Source: Candidatus Omnitrophota bacterium
GTDB taxonomy: Bacteria > Omnitrophota > Omnitrophia > Omnitrophales > Aquincolibacteriaceae
Assembly (NCBI GenBank): GCA_018883425.1
Contig: VFQY01000009.1
Coordinates: 1-47,114 of the forward strand
Direction: 5' to 3'
DNA: 47,114 nucleotides
Both the position numbers and the translations under genes were made by a program. Positions 23,863 through 31,727 of this stretch are shown piece after piece. The notes beneath the pieces are model-generated. The model searched no databases. It worked only from the letters and a program-made list of their open reading frames with translations, and was not told where the DNA came from. The first letter of the stretch is position 1, and the number at the start of each line of letters is the position of its first letter.

Positions 23863-24684
23863 ATGGCTAAATCTAAAAAGAATTCGAAACGCAAAAAGAA
23901 GGGTTCAGGGAGTTTCCTGGGAACCGGAATTCTTGCGGTTTTTCGAGGGGCGGTTAAAGTGTTCCCTTTGTTCATGGTTGCTGGGGTTTTCAGCGGTCTT
24001 TTTTTGGGCGTTCGTCACTGCCTTTACGCCGATCCCTTCTTATCCGTGAAAGAAATCGCCGTGGAACCGGCGCCTGCGCTTTCCGTCGGCCGGCGTCAGG
24101 ACCTTGATACACAGCTTCTGGGGAGGAACATTTTAAAGGTGGACCTAGAAAAAATTGCCCGCCAACTCGAACGAAGCCCCGAAATTCAAAAGGCGAAGGT
24201 CCACCGCCTGATGCCCTCCACCTTGAAAGTCGAGGTCGTGACACGTAAACCGGCAGCTTTCATTCAGTTCTCTCCTGCGGGCACTTACGGTGCGGTTTCC
24301 GAAGACGGCATGATTCTCAATACAGTGAAAGGTCGGGATAATTCCTTGGTTCTGATCGAGGCCTACGCATTGGGTCTCAAAGAGCCTCAGCTGGGTTATC
24401 AGATACGCAGTGCCGGATTCGATGAAACCATGAAATTTCTCAACGCATTTTGGGAACACCCTCTTTCCAAGAGAGAGGTTCTCACGCGCGTGAGCCTCGA
24501 TGGCCACGGACAGGTTTTTATTATGCTCGGGGCCGGACCGGATATTCGTCTAGGCAGGCGTGCTTCGACACGCATACCCACTCTCGAGAAGATTATGTAT
24601 TTACTCGAGGGAGGGGATCGGGATAAAATTCAATACATTGATGTCCAATTTGACAACGTCATCGTGAAGAGAAAGAAATCATGA
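23863..24684 (+). CDS. ftsQ: cell-division protein FtsQ (POTRA, FtsQ domain)
   Basis: FtsQ links early and late divisome proteins at the inner membrane. The 273-residue protein has a very basic cytoplasmic tail (residues 1-18, mostly K and S), one transmembrane helix (about 31-50) and a periplasmic POTRA domain starting V-K-E-I-A-V (about 62-130), then a beta-rich FtsQ region. Its short signature S-T-L-K-V-E-V-V-T-R-K-P-A-A-F fits the family. A GGAG ribosome site precedes the ATG. It overlaps ftsA by four bases. Confidence 0.92.
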   Translation: MAKSKKNSKRKKKGSGSFLGTGILAVFRGAVKVFPLFMVAGVFSGLFLGVRHCLYADPFLSVKEIAVEPAPALSVGRRQDLDTQLLGRNILKVDLEKIARQLERSPEIQKAKVHRLMPSTLKVEVVTRKPAAFIQFSPAGTYGAVSEDGMILNTVKGRDNSLVLIEAYALGLKEPQLGYQIRSAGFDETMKFLNAFWEHPLSKREVLTRVSLDGHGQVFIMLGAGPDIRLGRRASTRIPTLEKIMYLLEGGDRDKIQYIDVQFDNVIVKRKKS

Positions 24685-25931
24685 ATTCCAGCGATTCCTT
24701 ACCCGGCAGTGTCGAAGTCGTTTTCTATGTGGGCACCCATAAACTTTCGATGTTTACGGGCGTTATTCAAGGCCGTGATCCGCGTGTTCTCGCTCATCGG
24801 GAAGTTTATCAGCCGGAGGGCTTCGAAAACGGTTTTGTCACAAACCTTGAGGCAGCTTCCAACACGCTGAGTAAACTCATCGCGGATATGCTGCCCTCCA
24901 GGCAGGTTTCGGAATTAACGGCATCGGTGGTTTTGGCGAATTCCAAACTGCAGGTGTTTGGTTTCTCGAGCGCGCAGTTCTATGCCTCCCAGATGACGCT
25001 GTCGGAGCACGAAGTAGCCTCGGTGATTGATCAGACGCGCAGCGTTGCAACCCTCCCTCTGACTCAGCATGTCCTTCAGGTTATCCCTGAAGGATTTCTC
25101 GTGAATGACATGGAAGATGTCCGCAACCCTCTTGGCCTAGAAGCGATGCGCTTGGGCGTGAACCTGAAAATGTTTACCATGGATTACCAGGATTTCAAAA
25201 ATCTTGCGAAGGCTTTCGAGGCCGCCGATGTCAACGTCAAAGGCTACTGGCCGCGCATTTTAACGGTTTCCGAAGCCGTTCTGACGGACGAGGAAAAGGA
25301 AGAAGGCGTGATTCTCATCGATATCGCGGATCACATCACTCAGTTGGCGGTGTTTCAGCATGGGAAAATGGGCCCGATCCGTAACTTGGAGCTCGGGGGT
25401 AAACAGTTGACCGCCGGGATCGCGCGCGATTGGGAAATCGATTTTCACGACGCTCAAAAGGTCAAGGAGCGTTTTGCGACGCTTGAACCCTCCTCGCATT
25501 TTGGCGAAGAACTGATCCCGCTGATCAGCCGTAACGGCCGGACGAGTTTTCAAATTAAGCGGCAGGACTTTCAGGAAAAATTCATGGTTCAGGCTGAATC
25601 CTGGCTGAGGTCTGTCCTGGATGAAGCCGATCAGGCCGCTCAGCAGGAAAGAATTAATTATCCTCACCTGGTTTTTACGGGAGGGGGTGCGTCTTTCTCG
25701 GGTTTTCTGGAATTTCTTCAGCAGAGATTCAAGCGGGAGGCGCGCATCGGACTGAGCCGCAAGATGGAGGCGCCCCAAGAGGTCCTTGTCGATCCCTCGC
25801 TGATCGGGGCTCTGGGAATGTACCGGTGGCTCGGCGGGCAAGCGAAGGATTTCGAGAATCTGCTCGCGCCCCGTGGACTGGTCAAAAAAACGATCAGCTC
25901 CGTCAAGAAATGGTTTTACAGCTATTTCTAG
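24681..25931 (+). CDS. ftsA: FtsA-like divisome actin homologue with degenerate nucleotide-binding motifs
   Basis: FtsA tethers FtsZ filaments to the membrane. The 416 residues follow FtsA along their length: N-P-L-G-L-E-A-M-R-L near 150, L-T-D-E-E-K-E-E-G-V-I-L-I-D near 202, the adenosine-site T-G-G-G-A-S-F-S-G (333-341), and a C-terminal amphipathic membrane helix (V-K-K-W-F-Y-S-Y-F). Two phosphate loops are altered: the usual D-I-G-T-S-K reads Y-V-G-T-H-K (about 18-22), and D-I-G-G-G-T-T-D reads D-I-A-D-H-I-T-Q (214-221). ATP binding is therefore doubtful. PilM is an alternative but lacks the terminal membrane helix and does not sit beside ftsQ. No ftsZ follows. Confidence 0.88.
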   Translation: MNSSDSLPGSVEVVFYVGTHKLSMFTGVIQGRDPRVLAHREVYQPEGFENGFVTNLEAASNTLSKLIADMLPSRQVSELTASVVLANSKLQVFGFSSAQFYASQMTLSEHEVASVIDQTRSVATLPLTQHVLQVIPEGFLVNDMEDVRNPLGLEAMRLGVNLKMFTMDYQDFKNLAKAFEAADVNVKGYWPRILTVSEAVLTDEEKEEGVILIDIADHITQLAVFQHGKMGPIRNLELGGKQLTAGIARDWEIDFHDAQKVKERFATLEPSSHFGEELIPLISRNGRTSFQIKRQDFQEKFMVQAESWLRSVLDEADQAAQQERINYPHLVFTGGGASFSGFLEFLQQRFKREARIGLSRKMEAPQEVLVDPSLIGALGMYRWLGGQAKDFENLLAPRGLVKKTISSVKKWFYSYF

Positions 25932-25934
25932 GAG

Positions 25935-27893
25935 TTAGGCCCTAAGCTGCTTCTCCGCGTCGACGATGTCCCGATTGATCAGCGTCAGAGCGCGCTGTGC
26001 CTTTTGAATAAGTGCCGGTTGCGTCGGTTCGGCGTGAATCAGCTCCCGCAGCAACTGAATAACCATCCGGAAGTTTCGAATTAATTCTCCTTCATCACAC
26101 GAAGTCAGACGGAAGAGGCTGTCGAATTCCATGCCCCTGGCCCAAGCCTCGATCGCCGGAGCAAGCTGAAAATGGGGAGCTTTTGTAAGCGGGTAGACGC
26201 GGTAGCGGATCTCGCTCGCGCAGACCCCCTGATGATATTCCTCGGCCAGGCGGGAAAGCTTCCGCACGGAGGGACTCAGCTTGGGTTCGAAGGTGTCCTT
26301 GCGGGGCTCAAAGACGAACGAGGACAGGAGTACGCACAGATGAACCGGATCCAGCGTTGACAGCACGCCTCCCTGATGCATTTCAGCAAGCATAAACTCA
26401 TAACCGAAAAGCGACGAAGCGAATTCGCCTTTTTCGGACAGACCTTGTTCCGACAAATAACCGGTGTCCCGCAGCAGCGCCATTTTGCGCTCCAGCAGAT
26501 GCCGGGCCTCCTTTTGTTTTTTTCGGGAGGATTGGAAACAATGAAGCGAGCGGGGGTAGACATCCAGAAGGCCGAACCCCATGGTTCTGAAGAGATTCAG
26601 AAGTGTGGCATAGGCGGCATTGAATTGGCTTAAAATCGGTTCGGGTTCGCCGAAGACGACCCTCATGACTTCGGGGTAGGCGATGTGAGCTGGATTAATC
26701 CGCATGAGAACGTAACCTGAATCGTCCATTCCTCGTCTTCCAGCTCGTCCTGCCATCTGATAGAAATCCCGCGTCGTGAGGTTCTTGAAGCCTGTCCCGT
26801 AGAATTTCTGAAGCTCGTCAAAGACAACGCTTCGAGCCGGCATGTTGATGCCCAAGGCGAAGGTCTCGGTGGTGAAAATGAGTTTGAGCAGGCGGCTTGT
26901 AAACATTTGCTCTACGACCTCTTTGAGGCTTGGAAGCATTCCTGCATGATGATAGGCGATTCCCAATTCGATGAGGGGCCGCATTTCCTTGGCTGAGATT
27001 TCCTGCTCTAAGCTGTAACGCGCCAGAAGACGGTCATAGAGCGCGAGTATCTCCTGACGCTCGGCGGTGCTCAGAAAATTGAACAGCATGGCCTCTGAAG
27101 CCAAAGCTTCAGCCCGTTTGCGTCCGAAAACGAAATAAATACACGGGAGCTGTTCTTTTTCGCGGAGCATTTTAAGCAGGGCGTCGAGCCGGTTAGGCTT
27201 GGTTTTGACCGGAAAGCCCCGAGCATGACGGTGGTGCGGATTCTCCCAGCGTTCCCGGCCGCCGAAACCCCAGCGTTTCAAGTCCTTGGATTCCTCAAAA
27301 AATTGACCCTGGCACTGAAAGGTGAATTTTAGCGGAACAGGCCGGTGACTTTCTGTCACGATTTGGATGGGGTGTCCGTGAACTTGCCGCATCCAATCAG
27401 CGAGTTCGAAAACATTCGGGACCGTAGCGCTCAAGGCTAAAAGGCGTATATTCTCAGGGGTAAAGAGGATGGCCTCTTCCCAGACGGTTCCCCGTTCAGG
27501 ATCATTGAGGTAATGGATTTCGTCAAAGATGACCCATCCGGTATCCCGTATTCTCTTGGAATTCTCAAAGAGCGAGTTGCGGTAGATCTCTGTCGTCATA
27601 ATCAGGATCGGAGCGTCAGGCTGAATCGACACGTCGCCGGTGACGATTCCGACATCGCCGGGATAGAGCTCCTTGAAATCCCGGTACTTCTGATTGCTGA
27701 GCGCTTTTACGGGGGCGGTATAAATCACTCCCAGCCCCTGACGGCGGGCGTGCTTAATGGCACACTCCGCGATAACGGTTTTACCGGCTCCGGTGGGAGC
27801 GGAGACCAGGACCGATGAGTCTGCGAGAATATGGCGGATGGCCTCTTCCTGAAAGGCGTCGAGGGCAAACGGATAATCGGAAGGTGAGAACAT
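25935..27893 (-). CDS. Ski2-like DEAD/DExH RNA helicase
   Basis: This 652-residue superfamily 2 helicase opens P-F-A-L-D-A-F-Q-E-E-A-I, the Q-motif region of Ski2/Mtr4-type enzymes. Motif I is A-P-T-G-A-G-K-T (32-39), motif II D-E-I-H (124-127), motif III S-A-T-V-P-N (155-160), and motif VI Q-M-A-G-R-A-G-R-R-G-M-D. The C-terminal ~180 residues look helical, as in the helicase accessory domain. Such helicases unwind RNA for turnover or processing. The gene converges on ftsA with only three bases between the stops. The ATG at 27893 fits the family start. Confidence 0.92.
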   Translation of the reverse strand: MFSPSDYPFALDAFQEEAIRHILADSSVLVSAPTGAGKTVIAECAIKHARRQGLGVIYTAPVKALSNQKYRDFKELYPGDVGIVTGDVSIQPDAPILIMTTEIYRNSLFENSKRIRDTGWVIFDEIHYLNDPERGTVWEEAILFTPENIRLLALSATVPNVFELADWMRQVHGHPIQIVTESHRPVPLKFTFQCQGQFFEESKDLKRWGFGGRERWENPHHRHARGFPVKTKPNRLDALLKMLREKEQLPCIYFVFGRKRAEALASEAMLFNFLSTAERQEILALYDRLLARYSLEQEISAKEMRPLIELGIAYHHAGMLPSLKEVVEQMFTSRLLKLIFTTETFALGINMPARSVVFDELQKFYGTGFKNLTTRDFYQMAGRAGRRGMDDSGYVLMRINPAHIAYPEVMRVVFGEPEPILSQFNAAYATLLNLFRTMGFGLLDVYPRSLHCFQSSRKKQKEARHLLERKMALLRDTGYLSEQGLSEKGEFASSLFGYEFMLAEMHQGGVLSTLDPVHLCVLLSSFVFEPRKDTFEPKLSPSVRKLSRLAEEYHQGVCASEIRYRVYPLTKAPHFQLAPAIEAWARGMEFDSLFRLTSCDEGELIRNFRMVIQLLRELIHAEPTQPALIQKAQRALTLINRDIVDAEKQLRA

Positions 27894-27969
27894 GCGAGCA
27901 TCTTAAACGAGAATATCGAAAGGCTGGAAGAGTTTTTTGTTTCGAGGTAAACTTCGGCCGGGAGACATC

Positions 27970-28782
27970 ATGAAACTAAAAGCATCCGCGCTGACTATTG
28001 CAGGTTCCGACCCCTCGGGGGGAGCCGGTATTCAGGCTGATTTAAAGACATTTCATCAGGCGGGTGTTTATGGAATGAGTGTGCTGACGCTCGTCACGGT
28101 TCAGAATACGCGCCGAGTGGAACGGGTTGAGGTTCTCAGCCCCGAACTCATCGAAGCCCAGTTAAGCGCTGTTCTTGAAGATATTTTGCCGGGCGCCGCC
28201 AAGACGGGTGCTTTAGGCGGAGCAGAAGCCATCAGGGCTGTCGCCAAAGCGGCCCGTCTCTTCAGTTTCCCACTCATTGTCGATCCGGTCATGATCAGTA
28301 AGCACGGCGCTCCGCTTATGGCGCATGATGCGCTGCAGATTTTCATCCAGGAGCTCCTGCCGTTGGCCTATCTCGTTACGCCTAATCTGCATGAGGCCGA
28401 AATGCTGAGCGGTCTACCCTACCGCGGCAAGAATTCCCTGCGGGGAATGGCGGAAAAAATTTCAGACCTGGGCCCTAGGCGTGTGCTCATCAAGGGAGGG
28501 CATCGCGAGGGCGATGCCGAAGACTACCTTTACGAATCGGGCAGCGAGATTTTTTATCCGGCCCCCAGAATTCAGACCGTCCACACACACGGGACGGGCT
28601 GTACCGCCTCGGCGGCCATTACCGCCGGGCTTGCGTTAGGGCTCGATTTGCATGACGCTATGACGGCGGCTAAAGAGTATGTTACCGCGGCCATCCGCTC
28701 GGCTCCAGGTTTGGGCGGGGGATCGGGGCCCGTGAATCACTGGGCGGTCTATTCTGCCGGAAAGGCCCCCAAAACAGTCTGA
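27970..28782 (+). CDS. thiD: hydroxymethylpyrimidine/phosphomethylpyrimidine kinase (ThiD)
   Basis: ThiD phosphorylates HMP and HMP-P for thiamine synthesis. The 270-residue protein starts at the ATG at 27970, preceded by GGGAG; 11 codons of an upstream extension fall before this ribosome site. Family marks are I-A-G-S-D-P-S-G-G-A-G-I-Q-A-D-L (about 8-23), Q-N-T in the loop near 46, the V-T-P-N-L-H-E-A-E segment and the anion hole G-T-G-C-T-A-S (near 216). It is divergent from the helicase gene with a 76-base gap and is the only clear thiamine gene here. Confidence 0.95.
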   Translation: MKLKASALTIAGSDPSGGAGIQADLKTFHQAGVYGMSVLTLVTVQNTRRVERVEVLSPELIEAQLSAVLEDILPGAAKTGALGGAEAIRAVAKAARLFSFPLIVDPVMISKHGAPLMAHDALQIFIQELLPLAYLVTPNLHEAEMLSGLPYRGKNSLRGMAEKISDLGPRRVLIKGGHREGDAEDYLYESGSEIFYPAPRIQTVHTHGTGCTASAAITAGLALGLDLHDAMTAAKEYVTAAIRSAPGLGGGSGPVNHWAVYSAGKAPKTV

Positions 28783-28794
28783 GAAAAACGCTCA

Positions 28795-28812
28795 AGGGCC
28801 GGCCCTGTTTTT
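28795..28812 (+). terminator. possible short intrinsic terminator after thiD
   Basis: AGGG-CCGG-CCCT forms a 4-bp GC stem followed by G and five T residues. It lies 12 bases past the thiD stop and before the CheY-like gene. The stem is short, so termination would be weak. Confidence 0.3.
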
Positions 28813-28842
28813 CCGATGATGAAACACCACGAGAGGGTTTCT

Positions 28843-29226
28843 ATGGATAAGAAAAAGATCCTGATGATCGATGACGAGACGGATTATACAAGCATCACCA
28901 AAATCTTCATCGAGGATTCCGGAGATTATGATGTCGGGGTTGTGAATAACGGTGTTCACGGCTATCAGACGGCAAAAAACTTTAAACCTGACATCATTCT
29001 GCTCGACGTCTCGATGCCTCAGATCTCAGGCTACGAAGTTGCAGATCAGCTTTCCTCAGATCCGGAGTTGAAAGACATTCCGATTGTTTTTTTTACGGGC
29101 GTCTATCAGGAGTCCGGAGCTTCTTCGAGTCTTCTGCACGGAAGACCCTACCTCACGAAACCCACCAGCGGAGAACAGCTCCTCGCGTTTATCGAGAAAT
29201 TCCTGCCTAAGGGAAAAGATTCCTGA
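28843..29226 (+). CDS. single-domain (CheY-like) response regulator
   Basis: From ATG 28843 (preceded by GAGAGGG) the protein is 127 residues, a receiver domain alone. Active-site residues are D10-D11 (M-I-D-D-E), phospho-acceptor D55 (I-L-L-D-V-S-M-P), T85 and K106 (L-T-K-P). No output domain is present, so it must signal by protein contact, as in chemotaxis or phosphorelays. No kinase lies near it and no chemotaxis gene is in the window, so its partner is unknown. An upstream in-frame ATG at 28816 is less likely. Confidence 0.93.
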   Translation: MDKKKILMIDDETDYTSITKIFIEDSGDYDVGVVNNGVHGYQTAKNFKPDIILLDVSMPQISGYEVADQLSSDPELKDIPIVFFTGVYQESGASSSLLHGRPYLTKPTSGEQLLAFIEKFLPKGKDS

Positions 29227-29304
29227 GTTCTAGTTTGCTCGAGCTGGAATGCGTGGGCTTAAACGTCCAGCCTCTACTCTAACGCCGCCTAAGGTCAAAA
29301 TGCC

Positions 29305-29529
29305 CTAGTTCTCGTGACGAGCTTCGTGCGGACTGCCGCTGAGGCGGGTTCTTCGGTAAGCCGTTCGCCCAATTGCGGTTTTGTTCGTCTCAAGGCGGAC
29401 GTCAGCCAAGAGGTGTGGAGGTGCCTGCCTGGCGGCTGATACGCAGGACTTTGCATCCAGAAGGCTCGCGAAAAAGAGGATTCCGACCGAGGTGAATCCT
29501 GTCCAGAATAAGGTCTTATGAATCGGCAT
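29305..29529 (-). CDS. small hypothetical membrane-anchored protein
   Basis: A 74-residue frame with one hydrophobic segment near the N-terminus (T-L-F-W-T-G-F-T-S-V-G-I-L-F-F) and a basic C-terminal part. The ATG at 29529 is preceded by a fine ribosome site (TTGGAGAG), which is the main support. A longer start at 29595 would add 22 residues. No family is recognised, and the composition of the tail is plain, so this may not be expressed. Confidence 0.42.
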   Translation of the reverse strand: MPIHKTLFWTGFTSVGILFFASLLDAKSCVSAARQAPPHLLADVRLETNKTAIGRTAYRRTRLSGSPHEARHEN

Positions 29530-29708
29530 GAGCTCTCCAAAAAAGCTAGAGTTTTTAGACTTTGGGTGAGCATGATCTGAACCCAGGTTCAGCATGAGAA
29601 GAATTCATCGGAAGCTTGGCGCAAAATCTTAACGCGTGATTTCGCCGAACGGCAGTGCGTGATGACGGGACCCCGCTGCGGGTTGAGAAATCGAAAGCGC
29701 GAGCAGGA

Positions 29709-30101
29709 TTAGAGTCTCTTCTCGATCAGGATATAGGATTCCCAGACTGCATGCGCATCAAGGATGACGCGTACCGTGAGGTGAGTGGGCTTGCGGACCT
29801 TGAGACCTTGGGGAAACCGATGCTTATGCCAACGGAATAAGACGCTGTTGGTCACGGGTTCGATGTCCATGTGGGGACTTCTCGCTTTTTCCCCCTCGTC
29901 CGTTTCGTACTCGATGACTTCTTTGTGAAATTTTTTGTCCTTGCGCCAGCAGGTTACGGCAGAGAGCGCTTCCAAAGATGCGGGGAAGGCGGGCACATAA
30001 AGATTTCCCAGAACGGAATCGGCGCGGTAGCTGTCATCCTGAGTCGAGACAAAATCCCGGCAAATAAAAAACTGCAGAAGTTTAATTGAGTCTTTTTCCA
30101 C
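29709..30101 (-). CDS. hypothetical protein, possibly DUF6941-like beta protein
   Basis: The 130 residues start at a GTG (V-E-K-D-S-I). The N-terminus I-K-L-L-Q-F-F-I-C-R-D-F-V and the following V-L-G-N-L-Y-V-P-A-F-P-A-S-L segment resemble small beta-sandwich proteins of the DUF6941 kind, found scattered in many bacteria without known function. The likeness is by eye. No signal peptide is seen. The gene is isolated, with non-coding stretches on both sides and no clear ribosome site. Confidence 0.58.
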   Translation of the reverse strand: MEKDSIKLLQFFICRDFVSTQDDSYRADSVLGNLYVPAFPASLEALSAVTCWRKDKKFHKEVIEYETDEGEKARSPHMDIEPVTNSVLFRWHKHRFPQGLKVRKPTHLTVRVILDAHAVWESYILIEKRL

Positions 30102-30427
30102 GATGCCAATGCACTTGATGAGCCGTATCCATTAAGATCAGACAGATGACTGCTGGAATACTAACTTTAACTTCCGCAGGCTTCAAGGTGATTCCTCATC
30201 AACGCCGGAAGCAGCCCTTTGCGGCTGTTTGACCGCGCTGATGCAGAACCGAGACAGCCGCGCCGCGTCTCGTGATAAAAGTGTTGGATTCCGCCGATTG
30301 TTTGCCGATACATAGGTCACATCAGGCGGTGCGTTCCTAGGCGAAACACTTCCTATAAAAAAACCGCTTAAAATTTCTGCCGATTCCGAGCCGCTCGAAA
30401 AGGATCGGCACCGAGGGAGAAGAATGT
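30102..30427. other. non-coding gap with hairpins upstream of the first MORN-repeat gene
   Basis: No supported reading frame lies in these 326 bases. Hairpins are visible at 30250-30272 (CGAGAC/GTCTCG, 11-base loop) and at 30379-30409 (GCCGAT-T-CC paired with GG-ATCGGC, one bulged T). The second ends four bases before GAGGGAGA, the ribosome site of the next gene, so it could influence its translation. CAGCC/GGCTG around 30214-30230 is a further weak stem. Confidence 0.45.
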
Positions 30428-30805
30428 ATGATTCGTTTTTTTAAGGCTCTGGCTGGCGCGGTCGTTCTCATTCTGATCGCCGCAGTTTTTCTCTTGGTTA
30501 ATTTCAGGACAGAAAAATTTCAGCAGATGGATGGACAAAAAGAAGAGCTCTATTTTTTTAATAAAAAGATCGGGGAGCGCCATTACCGCAACGGCGTGCT
30601 TGAAGGCAAGACGAGGGCTTTTCATTCGGACGGTAAGCTCAAGGCAGAGTTTATGTTCAAAGAGGGACTTCGCGAGGGAACAGCCAAACACTATACCCCG
30701 AAAGGCAATCTGCGATTCGAGGACTTTTACGTTCGAGGCGACAAGAAATGGCGCAAGAAGTATGACGACAGCGGAAAACTTATTTCGGAAAAGAAATACA
30801 AGTAG
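30428..30805 (+). CDS. membrane-anchored MORN_2-repeat protein
   Basis: A 125-residue protein with an N-terminal transmembrane helix (about 8-24) followed by about three to four repeats of about 23 residues: G-V-L-E-G-K-T-R-A-F-H-S-D-G-K-L, G-L-R-E-G-T-A-K-H-Y-T-P-K-G-N-L and so on. These match MORN_2 / YwqK-type repeats, which form beta-hairpin ribbons. The protein probably faces the periplasm or sits at the membrane. Ribosome site GAGGGAGA precedes it. A second MORN_2 protein lies 0.9 kb downstream, and a strong terminator ends this gene. Confidence 0.84.
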   Translation: MIRFFKALAGAVVLILIAAVFLLVNFRTEKFQQMDGQKEELYFFNKKIGERHYRNGVLEGKTRAFHSDGKLKAEFMFKEGLREGTAKHYTPKGNLRFEDFYVRGDKKWRKKYDDSGKLISEKKYK

Positions 30806-30814
30806 AGTCCGAAT

Positions 30815-30853
30815 AAAAAAGGCCGGTCAGCTTGACGCTGGCCGGCCTTTTTT
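30815..30853. terminator. strong intrinsic terminator, bidirectional
   Basis: A-tract then GGCCGGTCAGC pairs with GCTGGCCGGCC around a five-base TTGAC loop, with one T-G wobble, and is followed by six T residues. The A tract before the stem supplies a T tract on the other strand, so it serves both the MORN_2 gene (plus) and the converging glutathione S-transferase gene (minus). Confidence 0.92.
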
Positions 30854-30871
30854 ATGAATCAGATCGGGTTT

Positions 30872-31495
30872 TTAGGATGCTGCAGCAGCCTCTAAACTCA
30901 TCAGGCTGGCACCTTTGTATCCGGGACGCTGTTTCAATTTTGAGACGTAGGCTTTCAGACTCGAACTCTTGACGCACGCGTCAAGAACGCCCAAGGCTTC
31001 CAAGCTTGCGAAAGCCGGCATCGCGGCGCAATCGGCTAGCGAGAAATCACCGGCAAGCCAAGTTTTACCGGCCAGAAGAGTTTCCAGGCGCTGAAGGCGT
31101 TCAGTGACGGCATCCGTGTCTTCAGCGGTCAGCTCTTCGTTTTTGAGAACTTTCTTGATGAAGCAGCGGATCACTTCGGGATAGAGATGCAGGTCGCAGT
31201 AGTCCTCAGCCATCCGCACGCGGGCACGGCCTTCGGAGTCTTCCGGGAGGAGAGGGGGCTCCGGGTATTCATCGTTCAGGTACTCGATAATGGCGGTGGA
31301 TTCGTAAACGGCAAAATCACCGTCGAGCAGCGTGGGAATCTCGCCGTTAGGGTTGAGCGCGAGGTATTCGGGTTTCAGATGATCCTGAGAAGCGAAACTC
31401 ATTTTTCTGATTTCGTAGTCGAGTCCCTTTTCGTCTAAAACAGCGAGGACTTTTCTGCCATAAATAGATGGAGCGGCGTAATAGAGCTGAATCAT
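30872..31495 (-). CDS. glutathione S-transferase family protein
   Basis: From the ATG at 31495, preceded by AGGAGGAG, the protein is 207 residues; an upstream extension of 11 codons is not needed. The N-terminal thioredoxin-like domain (1-80) carries N-P-N-G-E-I-P-T-L-L (cis-proline) and Y-E-S-T-A-I-I-E-Y-L, the glutathione-binding E-S pair. A helical C-terminal domain (about 90-200) has the D-F-S-L-A-D capping motif near 149. Substrate cannot be told. It sits between two MORN_2 genes but on the opposite strand. Confidence 0.93.
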   Translation of the reverse strand: MIQLYYAAPSIYGRKVLAVLDEKGLDYEIRKMSFASQDHLKPEYLALNPNGEIPTLLDGDFAVYESTAIIEYLNDEYPEPPLLPEDSEGRARVRMAEDYCDLHLYPEVIRCFIKKVLKNEELTAEDTDAVTERLQRLETLLAGKTWLAGDFSLADCAAMPAFASLEALGVLDACVKSSSLKAYVSKLKQRPGYKGASLMSLEAAAAS

Positions 31496-31624
31496 TTTTT
31501 TACTCCTCCTGATGCTTGGATACTGCAAAAAAACTCCCGCTTACCTCGCGGAGATCAAGAAAGCGGCGGATTTTGCGGTATGTAACGGTTAAAATAGCTG
31601 CCGCGTTCAGCGCGGTGCGCGCAT

Positions 31625-31630
31625 TATAAT
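31625..31630. promoter_or_regulatory. TATAAT flanked by an inverted repeat in the GST/MORN divergent gap
   Basis: A perfect TATAAT lies between GCGCG and CGCGC arms. No good -35 is present on either strand, but the gap separates the divergent glutathione S-transferase and second MORN_2 genes, so a promoter is expected. Direction is unresolved. Confidence 0.3.
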
Positions 31631-31727
31631 TGAACGCGCGGCAGAAGAAAAGAAACTTCAGCTCCTGGAAGCGCGAAAAAAACAGAGGCTGGATCCCCTG
31701 ACATGAGGGGGTAAAGGAGGTTGAAGC

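Noticed and set aside
24681-25931. PilM (type IV pilus) rather than FtsA
   Set aside because: Position after ftsQ and the C-terminal amphipathic membrane helix fit FtsA; no pil genes nearby.
29655-29840. Plus-strand open frame opposite the DUF6941-like gene
   Set aside because: Short, no ribosome site, and overlaps a more protein-like minus-strand frame.
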